Part shown: positions 11,404 through 22,959 of the stretch, piece after piece
How the letters are laid out: every line of letters starts with the position of its first letter
Position numbering within the stretch: the stretch's first letter is position 1
Assembly (NCBI RefSeq): GCF_026210795.1
Contig: NC_089441.1
Location: 2,418,001-2,482,000, forward strand
DNA length: 64,000 bases
From: Rhizophagus irregularis
Lineage: Eukaryota; Glomeromycota; Glomeromycetes; Glomerales; Glomeraceae
Direction: 5' to 3'
Position numbers and translations under genes: made by a program
The notes under the pieces: model-generated
The model's input: the letters and a program-made list of their open reading frames with translations, nothing else
Database searches by the model: none
Told to the model about the DNA's origin: nothing

Positions 11404-13112
11404 GTACGATAAAATGTGATAATTATCGAAAAGTGATAATTATCGATAAATATCTCTTAAAAATTATCAATATCTGCAGATAACGCAATTTATCGGCAGA
11501 TAATTATTGATATTAAGTGTTAAAAGATTTTATCAATAATTTCTGTAGTGATAATTTATCAATCCTGTATCGTTATGTAACATGATATTATAATTAAGTT
11601 ACGAGGCTATTTAACAATCACGTGTATCATATCATGTGACACAACTTTCCGTTTATTTTTTTAAACTTTTTTTTTTTTAAGGTTTAATTAAACATTACTT
11701 TCGCCCTTTCCCATTCACACTCTTCTACCCTCCTTTTCCTTCCCCTCTTTCTTTCACACTTTCCCTTTCACTCACTCCACCCCTTTTTACGCTTTTCCAT
11801 TTCTTTTTTTCATTTTTTTCCGTTTTTTTCATTGGCAGTTTGATCATTTACCGTTAAAGCTTAAACTTTTTTTCGTAAATTTTCCCTTTTCCTTTTCCTT
11901 CCCTTTCCTTTCTTTCATTTTTCCCCTTTCCCCTTTTTCGATTTTTTCCCTTCCCTTTCTTTCCTTTTTTCCCATATCCCTCTCTTTCTCGTCTTCTTTT
12001 TTCTTTGCTCTTTCTCTCTTCCTCCCTTTCCCTTTTTCTAGGCGTTCTTTGGTCTCTTTAGACGCAACATTCCGGTAAATCTTTTGTCTTTGAATTTCCT
12101 TAGACTCACCATTTTGGTATAAAGACTATAAATTTTTTTTATTTTAATTTTTTTATAATTTTAGCGAACTTTACTAACAGTTCTTTTTTTTTATTTTGTA
12201 GGTGGTCGGTTCTTTGGATTTCGAGGGGAGGGTATCAGTATTTTTTTAAGGTAGCTATCAGATTTGTTTTTTAAAAAATAATGAAATGATCATTAATGTT
12301 TCGTTATTTTCTTTTTTTTTTATGTGATCAGGTTCATCAGATCTCAAGGTAGATATCGGGTTTTTCATTTTAAAAAAATATTTTTTTTAATGAAACGATT
12401 ATTAAGATTTCATTATTTTTCTTTTTTTTTTTAGGAGACCAGTTTCTCGAATCCCCTTGGATGTGGATTTTGGTTAGGATGAACGACTTATTATCAATAT
12501 TAATTACAATTTGCACAATCACGAGACCAATTTGTCAATGAACATTGGCAAAACTTTATGTTTTGTGACGATTTAAGGTGGATATCGGTTTTTATATTTT
12601 TTAAAAAAAAGTTATATCCTTTTAACGAAATGATTATTAACATTTTGTTACTTTTCTTTTTTAGGTGGTCAGTACATCAAATCTCTAGAGGTGGATTTCA
12701 GTAAAGGTAGAAAAGAGTCTATTTCTTTTATCAAAATGTTTTGTAGGCGGGTTCAGACCTTTGTAAATGAACGATATTACAATACGATTAGTAGGGTATC
12801 AATAAGGAATGTTGGGATCCGATTTATAGATACTGTACATAATAGATTTGTATAGTTTTAGTACAGAATTTAGTATAGATTTAGCATAGATTTCAAATGT
12901 ATTTTATTGATATAATAAAACTGAACTACATTTAACAATAAAGTAATTTAACGTTATTTAACAATAAATAATATAATGTTATTTAATACAATAAATAATC
13001 TAACGTTATTTTACTGTAAGATAATAATCGTTAGTGATGATAGTTGTTAATTTAATCATATCGTTAATAATCGACGAGTGCGATTATTATCGATATATAT
13101 CACATTTTATAA
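11404..13112. mobile_element. Possible non-autonomous TIR element with a pyrimidine-rich core
   Basis: The left end reads 'cgataaaatgtgataattat' and the right end, reversed, reads 'tataaaatgtgatatatatcg', an imperfect terminal inverted repeat. Between them lie a run of T/C-rich DNA (about 11690-12060), a set of degenerate direct repeats (12185-12730) and an AT-rich part with three copies of a 'taacgttattta' motif (12936-13015). No transposase is visible. The segment sits just where the upstream exons of unit 2 should be. Calling it one element is inference from the paired ends. Confidence 0.35.
12185..12730 (+). repeat. Degenerate direct repeats with intron-like ends
   Basis: A module of roughly 110-140 bp recurs with starts near 12200, 12322, 12433 and 12662. 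Each has a T-rich run ending in 'tag' or 'tatg', then 'g.g..cagt' (for example 'aggtggtcggt', 'aggagaccagt', 'aggtggtcagt'), then 'tc.aat.tc.agg', then an A/T-rich half with 'aatga.acgattatta'. Every junction looks like a splice acceptor, but no coding frame runs through the modules. Confidence 0.45.
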
Positions 13113-13607
13113 ATAATGGGATATATATCGATAAAGTGATATATATCGCTATATATCATCTGTAAAAATTTCATTATTTTAGTATATACTGTACATATTA
13201 TACTTTTATATACTACGCCATTACGCCATCATATGTATATATGTCACGTGTTATATATATATCTTTTCTAATAACCCGACTCGAGTAACCCTGATATTTC
13301 GATGTAATAAAAACATTGCCTATTTGTTTCCGATTTCTTGCAATTCGTTTATTTCGTTAAAGTGTTCATTATCTTATATTGACTTTTGGTTACATATCGT
13401 TTAATTATCTATACACGATTTAATCCCGATTGTAAACTAATTAATATACACACGTTATAATTACTTTATTATTCATTTACCGATTGTTCACTATTTGCGC
13501 ACACATTATCCGATTTCTTTACCACTTGATATTTAACGTCATATTATCTTGCTGATAATTAACCGATCCTTATATATCTTTCTATTACTACCTAACCGAA
13601 CGTTAAA
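13113..13607. other. AT-rich stretch before duplication unit 3
   Basis: This stretch starts with palindromic 'gatatatatcgataaagtgatatatatcg' type sequence and continues as ordinary AT-rich DNA without a gene on either strand. Confidence 0.4.
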
Positions 13608-14218
13608 ACCGGTCAACCTTAACAAAAAAATAAAAAATAAAAAATAAAAAAATAGAATTATCAGGAGGCCGAGCGAAGCTTTCTTTTCCTAATTTCATAG
13701 TTCATTTTATTTATTATTAAGAATAAGTAACTAGTAATTAACTATAGAATAAAAAAGTTAATTATTTTTGATTATTAATTGATTTTCGTTCGTTAATATA
13801 ATAGTGTACTTTTAGAGGAACCACAAAATATACTAAAAGGAAAAGGTGACAATAAATTTTGAGAGGTAGACCAAATTTTCCCTTATAGAATAATATATGA
13901 TCGTCCTTCGCTTCGAATATTTAAAATTGCTGCACAATAAAAGAATTTTATTATATTAATCCTAATTGGATTGTTATAGCCTGAGTAAATTTTTTTTTTT
14001 TATAATTTTATCGAAAAATTTTAGGTAGTATAAGGATACTTATTGCACTGCAACTCACAATTTAGATTGTATATGCGATTGAAAAGTCATAATAACAAGA
14101 TTTTTATTTTTGTCTTGTTAAACTTTTGTACACTAAGTTCTTAATTTTTTAAAAAAATACAAAAGTGTTTTAGGTTTTAAAACAAAGGATCTTTTATTAA
14201 TGATGTACATTTGTATTT

Positions 14219-16875
14219 CTTAATTGAGAAACAATAATAATCTTTTGTTACATGTTTTTGTACTTTACAATAAAACGTAATACATCATTCAGTGACTGTA
14301 CTTTAAGCACTTTAACTTTAACCTGTATCCTTTTTATTTTTAACCCACTTTTCACTCCAACCCGCTAAAAATTAAAAAAACTTTCCCGGTCGGGAAGATA
14401 CTAAACAAGAATCTTTACCCTCCCAGTTGGGAAGAAAAACTGATTATTTTTTCTTTTATAAAAAATAACCGTTTTTTTTTAATTTATTTAAATATTACAT
14501 TTTGAATTGGCGAAATCTTCAACAAAAGAGTCCTTCTATTTATACAAAAATCTGAAAAGTTTGAAATTATGGGATGTTACGTTATAAACTTAGTGGAATT
14601 TTTATTTATGCAGTAGTATAACAAGAACGATCTTTGCGATTTGTTAATCTATTACAGTACAGTGAAAATAATATTTATCTAAAAAAAGTCATAATAACAG
14701 GATTATTATTTTGTTAAACATTTGTACACCAAGTTCTTTGTCTTTAAAAAAAAAATTACAAAATGTTTTTTTTAGGTTTAAAACAAAGGATTTTGACTAA
14801 TGACGTACATTTGTATTTCTTAATTGAGAAACAATAATAATCTTTTGTTACATGTTTTTTTGTACTTTACAATAAAACGTAATACATCATTCAGTGACTG
14901 TACTTTAAGCACTTTAACTTTAACCTGTATCCTTTTTATTTTTAACTCACTTTTCACTCCAACCCGCTAAAAATTAAAAAAACTTTCCCGGTCGGGAAGA
15001 TACTAAACAAGAATCTTTACCCTCCCAGTTGGGAAGAAAAACTGATTATTTTTTCTTTTATAAAAAATAACCGTTTTTTTTTAATTTATTTAAATATTAC
15101 ATTTTGAATTGGCGAAATCTTCAACAAAAGAGTCCTTCTATTTATACAAAAATCTGAAAAGTTTGAAATTATGGGATGTTACGTTATAAACTTAGTGGAA
15201 TTTTTATTTATGCAGTAGTATAACAAGAACGATCTTTGCGATTTGTTAATCTATTACAGTACAGTGAAAATAATATTTATCTAAAAAAAGTCATAATAAC
15301 AGGATTATTATTTTGTTAAACATTTGTACACCAAGTTCTTTGTCTTTAAAAAAAATTACAAAATGTTTTTTAGGTTTAAAACAAAGGATTTTGACTAATG
15401 ACGTACATTTGTATTTCTTAATTGAGAAACAATAATAATCTTTTGTTACATGTTTTTGTACTTTACAATAAAACGTAATACATCATTCAGTGACTGTACT
15501 TTAAGCACTTTAACTTTAACCTGTATCCTTTTTATTTTTAACTCACTTTTCACTCCAACCCGCTAAAAATTAAAAAAACTTTCCCGGTCGGGAAGATACT
15601 AAACAAGAATCTTTACCCTCCCAGTTGGGAAGAAAAACTGATTATTTTTTCTTTTATAAAAAATAACCGTTTTTTTTTAATTTATTTAAATATTACATTT
15701 TGAATTGGCGAAATCTTCAACAAAAGAGTCCTTCTATTTATACAAAAATCTGAAAAGTTTGAAATTATGGGATGTTACGTTATAAACTTAGTGGAATTTT
15801 TATTTATGCAGTAGTATAACAAGAACGATCTTTGCGATTTGTTAATCTATTACAGTACAGTGAAAATAATATTTATCTAAAAAAAGTCATAATAACAGGA
15901 TTATTATTTTGTTAAACATTTGTACACCAAGTTCTTTGTCTTTAAAAAAAAATTACAAAATGTTTTTTAGGTTTAAAACAAAGGATTTTGACTAATGACG
16001 TACATTTGTATTTCTTAATTGAGAAACAATAATAATCTTTTGTTACATGTTTTTGTACTTTACAATAAAACGTAATACATCATTCAGTGACTGTACTTTA
16101 AGCACTTTAACTTTAACCTGTATCCTTTTTATTTTTAACCCACTTTTCACTCTAACCCGCTAAAAATTAAAAAAACTTTCCCGGTCGGGAAGATACTAAA
16201 CAAGAATCTTTACCCTCCCAGTTGGGAAGAAAAACTGATTATTTTTTCTTTTATAAAAAATAACCGTTTTTTTTTAATTTATTTAAATATTACATTTTGA
16301 ATTGGCGAAATCTTCAACAAAAGAGTCCTTCTATTTATACAAAAATCTGAAAAGTTTGAAATTATGGGATGTTACGTTATAAACTTAGTGGAATTTTTAT
16401 TTATGCAGTAGTATAACAAGAACGATCTTTGCGATTTGTTAATCTATTACAGTACAGTGAAAATAATATTTATCTAAAAAAAGTCATAATAACAGGATTA
16501 TTATTTTGTTAAACATTTGTACACCAAGTTCTTTGTCTTTAAAAAAAAAATTACAAAATGTTTTTTAGGTTTAAAACAAAGGATTTTGACTAATGACGTA
16601 CATTTGTATTTCTTAATTGAGAAACAATAATAATCTTTTGTTACATGTTTTTGTACTTTACAATAAAACGTAATACATCATTCAGTGACTGTACTTTAAG
16701 CACTTTAACTTTAACCTGTATCCTTTTTATTTTTAACTCACTTTTCACTCCAACCCGCTAAAAATTAAAAAAACTTTCCCGGTCGGGAAGATACTAAACA
16801 AGAATCTTTACCCTCCCAGTTGGGAAGAAAAACTGATTATTTTTTCTTTTATAAAAAATAACCGTTTTTTTTTTA
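14219..16875. repeat. Tandem array, period about 597-602 bp, roughly 4.4 copies
   Basis: The motif 'gtcataataacaggatta' recurs at 14688, 15290, 15886 and 16483, giving periods of 602, 596 and 597. Sequences between anchors are almost identical. Differences I noticed are lengths of poly-A and poly-T runs, 'taacccac' versus 'taactcac' and 'ctccaacc' versus 'ctctaacc'. The array starts inside a diverged first copy at about 14219 and stops near 16875, where the sequence returns to the diverged single-copy form. It has no reading frame over 60 codons. Confidence 0.9.
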
Positions 16876-17211
16876 AGATTGACTTTCACATTTTGACTGA
16901 GTAAAAATCTTAACAAAAGAGTCCTTTTATTTATACAGAAATCTAAAATGTTTAAAATTATGGGGTGTCCCGTTGTAGTTATAAGCTTATTAGCTGCGTA
17001 GTCATTGTTGGTTATAATTATAATCAGAATGATCTTTTTGTTAATCTGTTACAGTACAATGGTATTTTAAAATATCTATTGTTCTTTTTTCCAAACATTA
17101 GGTCCTAATAAGCATTTTGAAAGATTTAAAAATTCAAGAATAATATTATATTCAAATTTGACTATAAAATTAAAAGCATGAATAATATATCATAAATAAT
17201 TTCTTTTTAGA

Positions 17212-17400
17212 TACAGTCTAACCTCGATATACCGATATTCGATATACCGATATACTATTAAAAACTTAATATACCGATAAAATTTTATTTTCCCACTATA
17301 TGTGAGGACATATAAATATCGGTATAACTTTGATATAACGATATTTCCTAAAAAATTTCATATATGTCCCGACATATCGTTATATAAAGGTTTGACTGTA
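17212..17400. mobile_element. MITE with TACAGTC termini, 189 bp
   Basis: The left end 'tacagtctaacctcgatata' and the reversed right end 'tacagtcaaacctttatata' are inverted copies with a few mismatches. The element is short, AT-rich and has no frame. Internal 'gatataccgata' and 'cggtataactttgatata' segments extend the complementarity. A TA target suits a Tc1/mariner/pogo-type origin. Confidence 0.75.
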
Positions 17401-17897
17401 GTTGGTTTAAAAAAAAGGATCCCAAGGTTTCAAGATTTTAATTTAAGAAACTCATAGAATATGTGGTTTTCTATAGTTAACATATGATTCTGGTATGAGA
17501 ACTACGAAAAGCCGAGGGGACCTTTTTGCGAACTTACAAAATGCTATGTCTCACGTATGTTGTGTGATTTATGAACACTTCGCGAAATTTATATTGACAA
17601 TTTTATATATTAGAAATTAAGAATAAACACCATCTTTTTTTCACCTTTCAATATTCAATAAAATTCTATTGAAACTTCAAATTGAATTATCCTAATCATC
17701 AATTCTGAATACAAAATATATCACAAATGTCATAGTTTGTCATACGAAATGCGACGCTATTATCGTACATGTATAGTTAAAAGAAATCTGAAGCCATAAC
17801 TTTGTTTTGTTGTACTATGTCTTGTATATATTTTTGATGTAGATTTAACGATATTTTTACACCTCCAAATAACTAGGAACTATTTTATTTTCATTAT

Positions 17898-18352
17898 TAG
17901 TCCGGAGCGTAGCAAAGGATTATATATGTTTTAAATGAGGTGATCCAAAAATGTCCCATTGTCCGCCCGCTTGTCCTGTCCTTTGAGTCGATATATACTA
18001 ATTGGTTTCTTCATACATTAAAAATGTGCTATGGAAATATCTCTTAATCCATGTGTTGGTCTATCGTCTACCTCTTTCGTGTTATATTTTTAACTTTTTG
18101 ATCAATAAATATTTTTTGTTCCATTCAAAATTCTTGATGTAAAAGTTTATTGTTTTTTTAAAATTTTATAACAAATATGAAACAAAATAAATTATTTTTG
18201 TACAAATTTACAACAAATGCGAATTAATTAGTGAATCAAAATAAAGTAAGTTAAATATATCAGTTTGCTTTTTTTCCTTTGTTTGTCCTTTCACATTATT
18301 GTACCATTTCCAACGTGACAAACTCCGGACTTCGTAACGGTTGCCGTTTCCC
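17898..18352. mobile_element. Insertion of about 455 bp in the unit 3 last-exon remnant
   Basis: In paralogue B and unit 2 the sequence 'cattatctaacttttctat' runs uninterrupted. Here it is split, with 'tagtccggagcgtagc' after the left part and 'aactccggacttcgtaac...ccctagtc' before the right part. 'tagtc' occurs at both junctions, consistent with a 5-bp target duplication. The ends share the inverted 'gtccggag'. No frame is present. Likely a non-autonomous DNA element. Confidence 0.55.
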
Positions 18353-18354
18353 TA

Positions 18355-18480
18355 GTCTAACTTTTCTATTTGTGCTAAAAAGTCAACACTGGTAGCATAT
18401 CTTTCAACGGCATCTAATTTCATCATACTAATCAATTACAATATCATCTTTTGTAATCTCATTGTCTTTACCACCTCTTT
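18355..18480 (-). pseudogene. Remnant of the membrane-protein last exon, unit 3
   Basis: The minus strand contains the decayed C-terminal tail of the paralogues (blocks matching ERLDAVER-like, then ADFLAQIEKL). It is separated from the rest of its exon by the inserted element on one side, and the upstream exons are missing. Confidence 0.65.
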
Positions 18481-18526
18481 TTTGAAGCCATTTGGTTATA
18501 ATTGGCGCATGCAAATAACAGAATGG

Positions 18527-20192
18527 GGGTTCAACACTTTCAAAAAAAAAAATAGTATTATTGGGAGTGGCGTAAAATTTTTTCTACTAATTGCATAATT
18601 CGTTTTATTTATTATCAAGATGAATGTATCAAACCAATTAGTAATTAATTATAGAATAAAAAAAAAATATATTTTTGATTATTAATTGATTATTCTAACT
18701 TTCGTTCAGTTCGTTAATATAATGATAGTAAACTTGCAGAAGGATCCGCAAAATATAACATATAGCCAAATTCTCCCCTTATAGAACAAAATATCGTCCT
18801 TCGTTTCGAATATTTAAAATTGTTTTTACTGCTGCACAATAAAATCCTAATTGGATTGTTATAGATAAACATGTAATGGTAATATGATTATTTTCCTTTA
18901 ATGAGTAAACCTTTTTTTTTTATAATTTTATCGAAAAATTTTAGAATACTACTTATTGCACGGCAAATCGATTGTATATGCGATTGAAAAGGTCATAATA
19001 ACAAGATTTTTATTTTGTCTTGTTAAATTTTTGTACATTAGTTCTTAATCATTAAAAAAAAATACAAAAGTGTTTTAGGTTTAAAACATAGGATCTTTTA
19101 TTAATGAAGTACATTTGTATTTCTTAATTGAGAAATAATAACATGCTTTTTGTTACATGTTTTTGTGCTGTACGATAAAATGTAATTAATAACATATTCA
19201 GTGACTGTATTTTAAGAATTTAATTTAAAACTACATCCTTTTTTTATTTTTAACCCACTTTCACTCCAACCCGCTAAAAATTAAAAAAACTTCCCAATAA
19301 ATTGGGAAGAAAAACTGACTACTTAATTATTTAAAAAAAAATAACCGTTTTTTTTTTTGGAAAATTTAAAGTTTTATTACATTTTATTACACAAAATGTA
19401 ATTGGTGAAATCATAAACAAAGGAGTCCTTCTATTTATACAAAAATCTGAAAAGTTTGAAATTATGGGATGTCACGTTATAATTATAAGCTTATTAGGGT
19501 TGTGTAGTCATATGTATAACCAGAATGATCATCTTTGCGACATGTTAATCTGTTATGAGGGTTATTTTTGTTATTTTTTTTCCATGTTTCTGTCATAATT
19601 AATATTCTAAAAGTTAAAATTTTTACATTTTAAAAGATTTAAAAAATTCAAGAATAATATTATTACTCAAATTGGATTATCATTTTATATAAAATTAAAA
19701 TTTTAGAGAATATACCGTTAAAGAACAGTATCAAAATTTCAAGGTTTTAATTTAAGGTTTTTGATTTTCGTATATGAGAACTACAAATTAAAAATGTAAC
19801 ATGTATCACGTGATTTATCTAGGCTAAACCCGGAACACTCTTTACTGGCACTGCGCGGTTAGCATGTGATTTATATTGACAATTTATATATTAGAATGTT
19901 AGAATGATCCAAATCATTTTTCAAATTAAATATCCAATAAATCAATTGTAACGTCAATTAAACACCTTTTAATAATGTAAAGCACATTCCACTCCTTTTA
20001 TCAAACGATATAACAATGTCATAGTTGTCATACGAAATGCGACACTATTATCGTACAGTCTAAAAGAATAACTTTATTTTGTTATATTACGTTTTATATA
20101 TATATATATGTATATTACAGTAATATGCTCAGGATTTATATCATTTTTGATGTTGATTTAACGATATTTTTAGTTTTTATACCTCCCAATAA
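18527..20192 (-). repeat. Unit 4: 3' flank of paralogue B
   Basis: This is the version of the shared 3' flank that is still attached to a complete gene. It carries the same landmarks as units 1-3 in the same order ('cgttttatttattatcaag', 'cgtccttcg', 'gagtccttctatttatac', 'gaaattatgggatgtcac'). It contains no gene. It is the probable parent of, or sister to, the truncated units. Confidence 0.7.
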
Positions 20193-22326
20193 TTAAGTTT
20201 TATTTTTATTTTCATTATCTAACTTTTCTATTTGTGCTAAAAAGTCAGCATCGACAACATATTCTTTAAGAAATCTTTCAACAGCATCTAATCTTTCAAT
20301 AACATCATCATAATCTTTACCTTTTATAATCTCATTGTCTTCCGATGTATGAATAAATGGTAATCTTGGATAACGACGATTTATATGTTTTCTTACACCT
20401 CTTTTAATACCAAAACATTTCATCTTTTGTACGACACCCCAAGTTTGGATGGCACTTGGACCAGCACCTAAAACCGAATAATTATAGTTAGTATATATGT
20501 ATACATATATATATATATATTTGAAAGAAATGACATTTACCGAACAAGAATGCATATAATAGTGATAATGTTCCTGCTACACCAGCAATTTGACCAACTG
20601 TGTCAAATAACTAAATTAAACAATTTTTTTCGTTAGATCGATTCTTTTAGTTTATAATTTCTGACCATCCGGATATCCGATTTTTATCCGTTTATCCGGA
20701 TATTCAGATAATTTATCCGGATATTCAGATAGTTTATCCGGATATAATTCGGATATCCAGATTAATTCAGGCCAATTTATAATTCCGCCTTGATATTCCA
20801 TTATGTTTCTAAAAAAGGAAATATTTTAGCATAATTCCGGCTGGCATTATAAAATTGGTCCGAGTTACTCTTAACGGATAATATCCGGATATCCGTCGGA
20901 TTATCCGGATGTCCAGAATTCTGTATCCGTCCAATCCGGGTATCCCCGAATATCCACGGATATTCATTTTTTTAACGAATAACGGATACAAACTCTAATT
21001 TAAAAATAAATAATTAATAATGATAAATTACCGTTTTCGCTCTAAGAAAAATAAATTAATAATAATAATTTTCAATTAATAACACTTTTTTTTTAAAAAA
21101 AAAAAAAAAAATATTAAAAGTACAATCGTATTTTACTATTTACTTTTGTTCTTTTTCTAATGGAACTCTCCAAGTTCTCATTACAAAAGTCAATTTAGAA
21201 TAAGAATTTGCTGGAGCGCCAAGTAATGGATGAACTTCTAAATGAGAATTTATATGTGTTTCATCTACAAAAGTAGGGGGTATTCCTAAAATATTCCACC
21301 AAAATTCCTTTGCTATTTTTCTTTTAGTTCTTCCTAATTCCACTGTATGATGCTTTAAAAAATAAATAAATAAATAAATAAATAATGTAATATAAATATT
21401 TAAAATGACCTTTTTTATATATAAAAATATTACCTGTTGAGAGAATAAATGATATAAATTTAAATCAATTAAAGATGAGAAAATATCAGCAACGTGTATA
21501 TTAGTTTCCTTAAACTTATCTAAAGGATCTTGAGCTTCTTTGAAGAAAATTAATTTTAAAAATTGCGAAAAAACATATTTGGAGTAGTTTTTTTTATATT
21601 ACACTTACCAGAATCAAAAATTCGTATTTCAATACCTAAATCATCTGCTAGAATTTCATTACTAAGATTATTTACTGTAAAGATAAAATCAATTTTTTCA
21701 ATATCACTTCTTATAAATTTTAATCCATTTGATTTAAATGTTCCTTTATATGTTTGGTCGTCAGTTGATGATAATACTGGTTGTTGTATATGTGTTAGAC
21801 AAACTTCTTGTGATATTTTAGTTATACCTTTATAAGAAAAAAAGAAATAAATTCATTAACGATCATGTTTATAAAAAGAATACTTTTTAAAAAAAAATCA
21901 ACATACGGCCATTAATTTGACACGATATTGTGAATTGATGATCATAAGCGAAGTATACATCTATTTAAAAAATCAAAGATATTTAAAATAAATTTATAAA
22001 TACGTGAAATAGACATAAAACATACATAAAACATACTTGGCATTGGTATAACTTTTTCTTCTTCATGACTTTGTACGATAGAAAATATAGGTGTATCTAA
22101 TCGAACGTCCTCTATATTCAAATAAAAAGTTAGATATTATTAAATGATCAAAAGAATTTTAATAATTCGTAAATATATACGTAAAATTACCAATTTGAAC
22201 GAACATATAACAAATAAGTATAATAAAGAATAAAATAGCTATAAAAGCTCTTAATATAACTAATGATTTTGGTTCAGTTCTTCTTTGAGCCGCTGCAAAA
22301 ATTTCTAGTACTTGTCTTGGTTTCAT
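20193..22326 (-). CDS. Membrane protein with two predicted TM segments, paralogue B (383 aa)
   Basis: Nine exons join to an open frame of 383 residues: 22326-22191, 22111-22037, 21960-21907, 21827-21609, 21537-21434, 21352-21144, 21041-21032, 20610-20541 and 20467-20193. Every exon junction has the same phase as in paralogue A. Similar blocks include the start (MKPRQVLEIF), the first TM segment, the FWWNILGIPP motif, RTWRVPLE, the second TM (VGQIAGVAGTLSLLYAFLFG), the basic patch HINRRYPRLPFIHTSED and the FLKEYVVDADFLAQ tail. All introns use GT-AG. Intron 7 is about 420 bp, against 79 bp in A, because of an inserted repeat. Function is unknown; two membrane spans with a cytosolic-type tail suggest a surface or endomembrane protein. 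Confidence 0.8.
20665..20990. repeat. ATCCGGATA-rich insertion inside intron 7 of paralogue B
   Basis: About 330 bp are packed with variants of the palindromic word 'atccggatat', spaced irregularly in both halves. The corresponding intron of paralogue A lacks it. The outer thirds are roughly inverted copies, so it may be a MITE or a satellite fragment. The splice sites of the intron are not disturbed. Confidence 0.65.
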
Positions 22327-22959
22327 ATTTTTTTTTTCAAATAATTTTCAGTTAATGAAAAAAAAAAGAATTTTCATCTTTATAAATAAATATGTGTACG
22401 AGATAAAAAAAGTGTAACGAAGTATACGCCATTTATTGTCCGCAACGTTGTGTAATAAACAATCCCCATTGAGTTTGAGATTATAGAATTTCTAGTTTCT
22501 TTTTTTGCTAAACCGAATAAAAAGGCTTTACAGAATAGGGCATAACGAACCTGAAACAACCATTGTTTGGCAGATTTTTTAGAAGATCAACATGGATATA
22601 CAAACTTAGATTTAAATTGTTACTGTAACTGTTTTACCAAAAAGGAATATATTATCTGTTATTAATCGTTTAATTAAATAGTCTAACCCTATTTTCAATT
22701 TCGGAATAAAATCCCTAAGATATTAACGGGATACAATGCAACGTGATATAAACACAATCTAAGTAAATGAATATTTCGAGATTTTACCGGTTTATTTAAT
22801 CTGTATTCTTTTAAGGGGTTTGAGCCGATAATTCTGAAGTCAAAATTAAATTCAGTGTTATTATTTATTTATTTATTTATTTTGAGGAGTATAATACAAA
22901 ATTTATAAAAATGGTTAAATATAATCACCAATGTAACAAAAATAAAAAAAAGCCTTCTT
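22327..22959. other. Spacer upstream of paralogue B
   Basis: This is a 0.6-kb stretch between the paralogue B start and the decayed Asn-rich copy, presumably with the promoter. A short 'attta' tandem run lies at about 22862-22880. No gene is seen. Confidence 0.4.

Larger units (their letters stand above)
13608..18526 (-). repeat. Decayed duplication unit 3, internally expanded
   Basis: This unit has the same landmark order as units 1 and 2, from 'caaccttaacaaaaaa' and 'ccgagcgaag' to a last-exon remnant near 18355-18480. It is more than twice as long because part of the 3' flank was amplified into the array at 14.2-16.9 kb. It also carries a TACAGTC-type MITE (17212-17400) and an inserted element (17898-18352). 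Confidence 0.7.

Noticed and set aside
14219-16875. CRISPR-like array
   Set aside because: The repeats are about 600 bp and contiguous, without short repeats separated by unique spacers, and the genome is fungal.
20809-20991. 60-aa minus-strand frame within the ATCCGGATAT-rich block
   Set aside because: It lies wholly inside an intron insertion of paralogue B, and its repeated Gly-Tyr-Ile pattern simply reflects the repeat.
21563-21835. 90-aa plus-strand frame
   Set aside because: It is the antisense of exon 4 of paralogue B, whose minus-strand reading is supported by its paralogue and splice phases.
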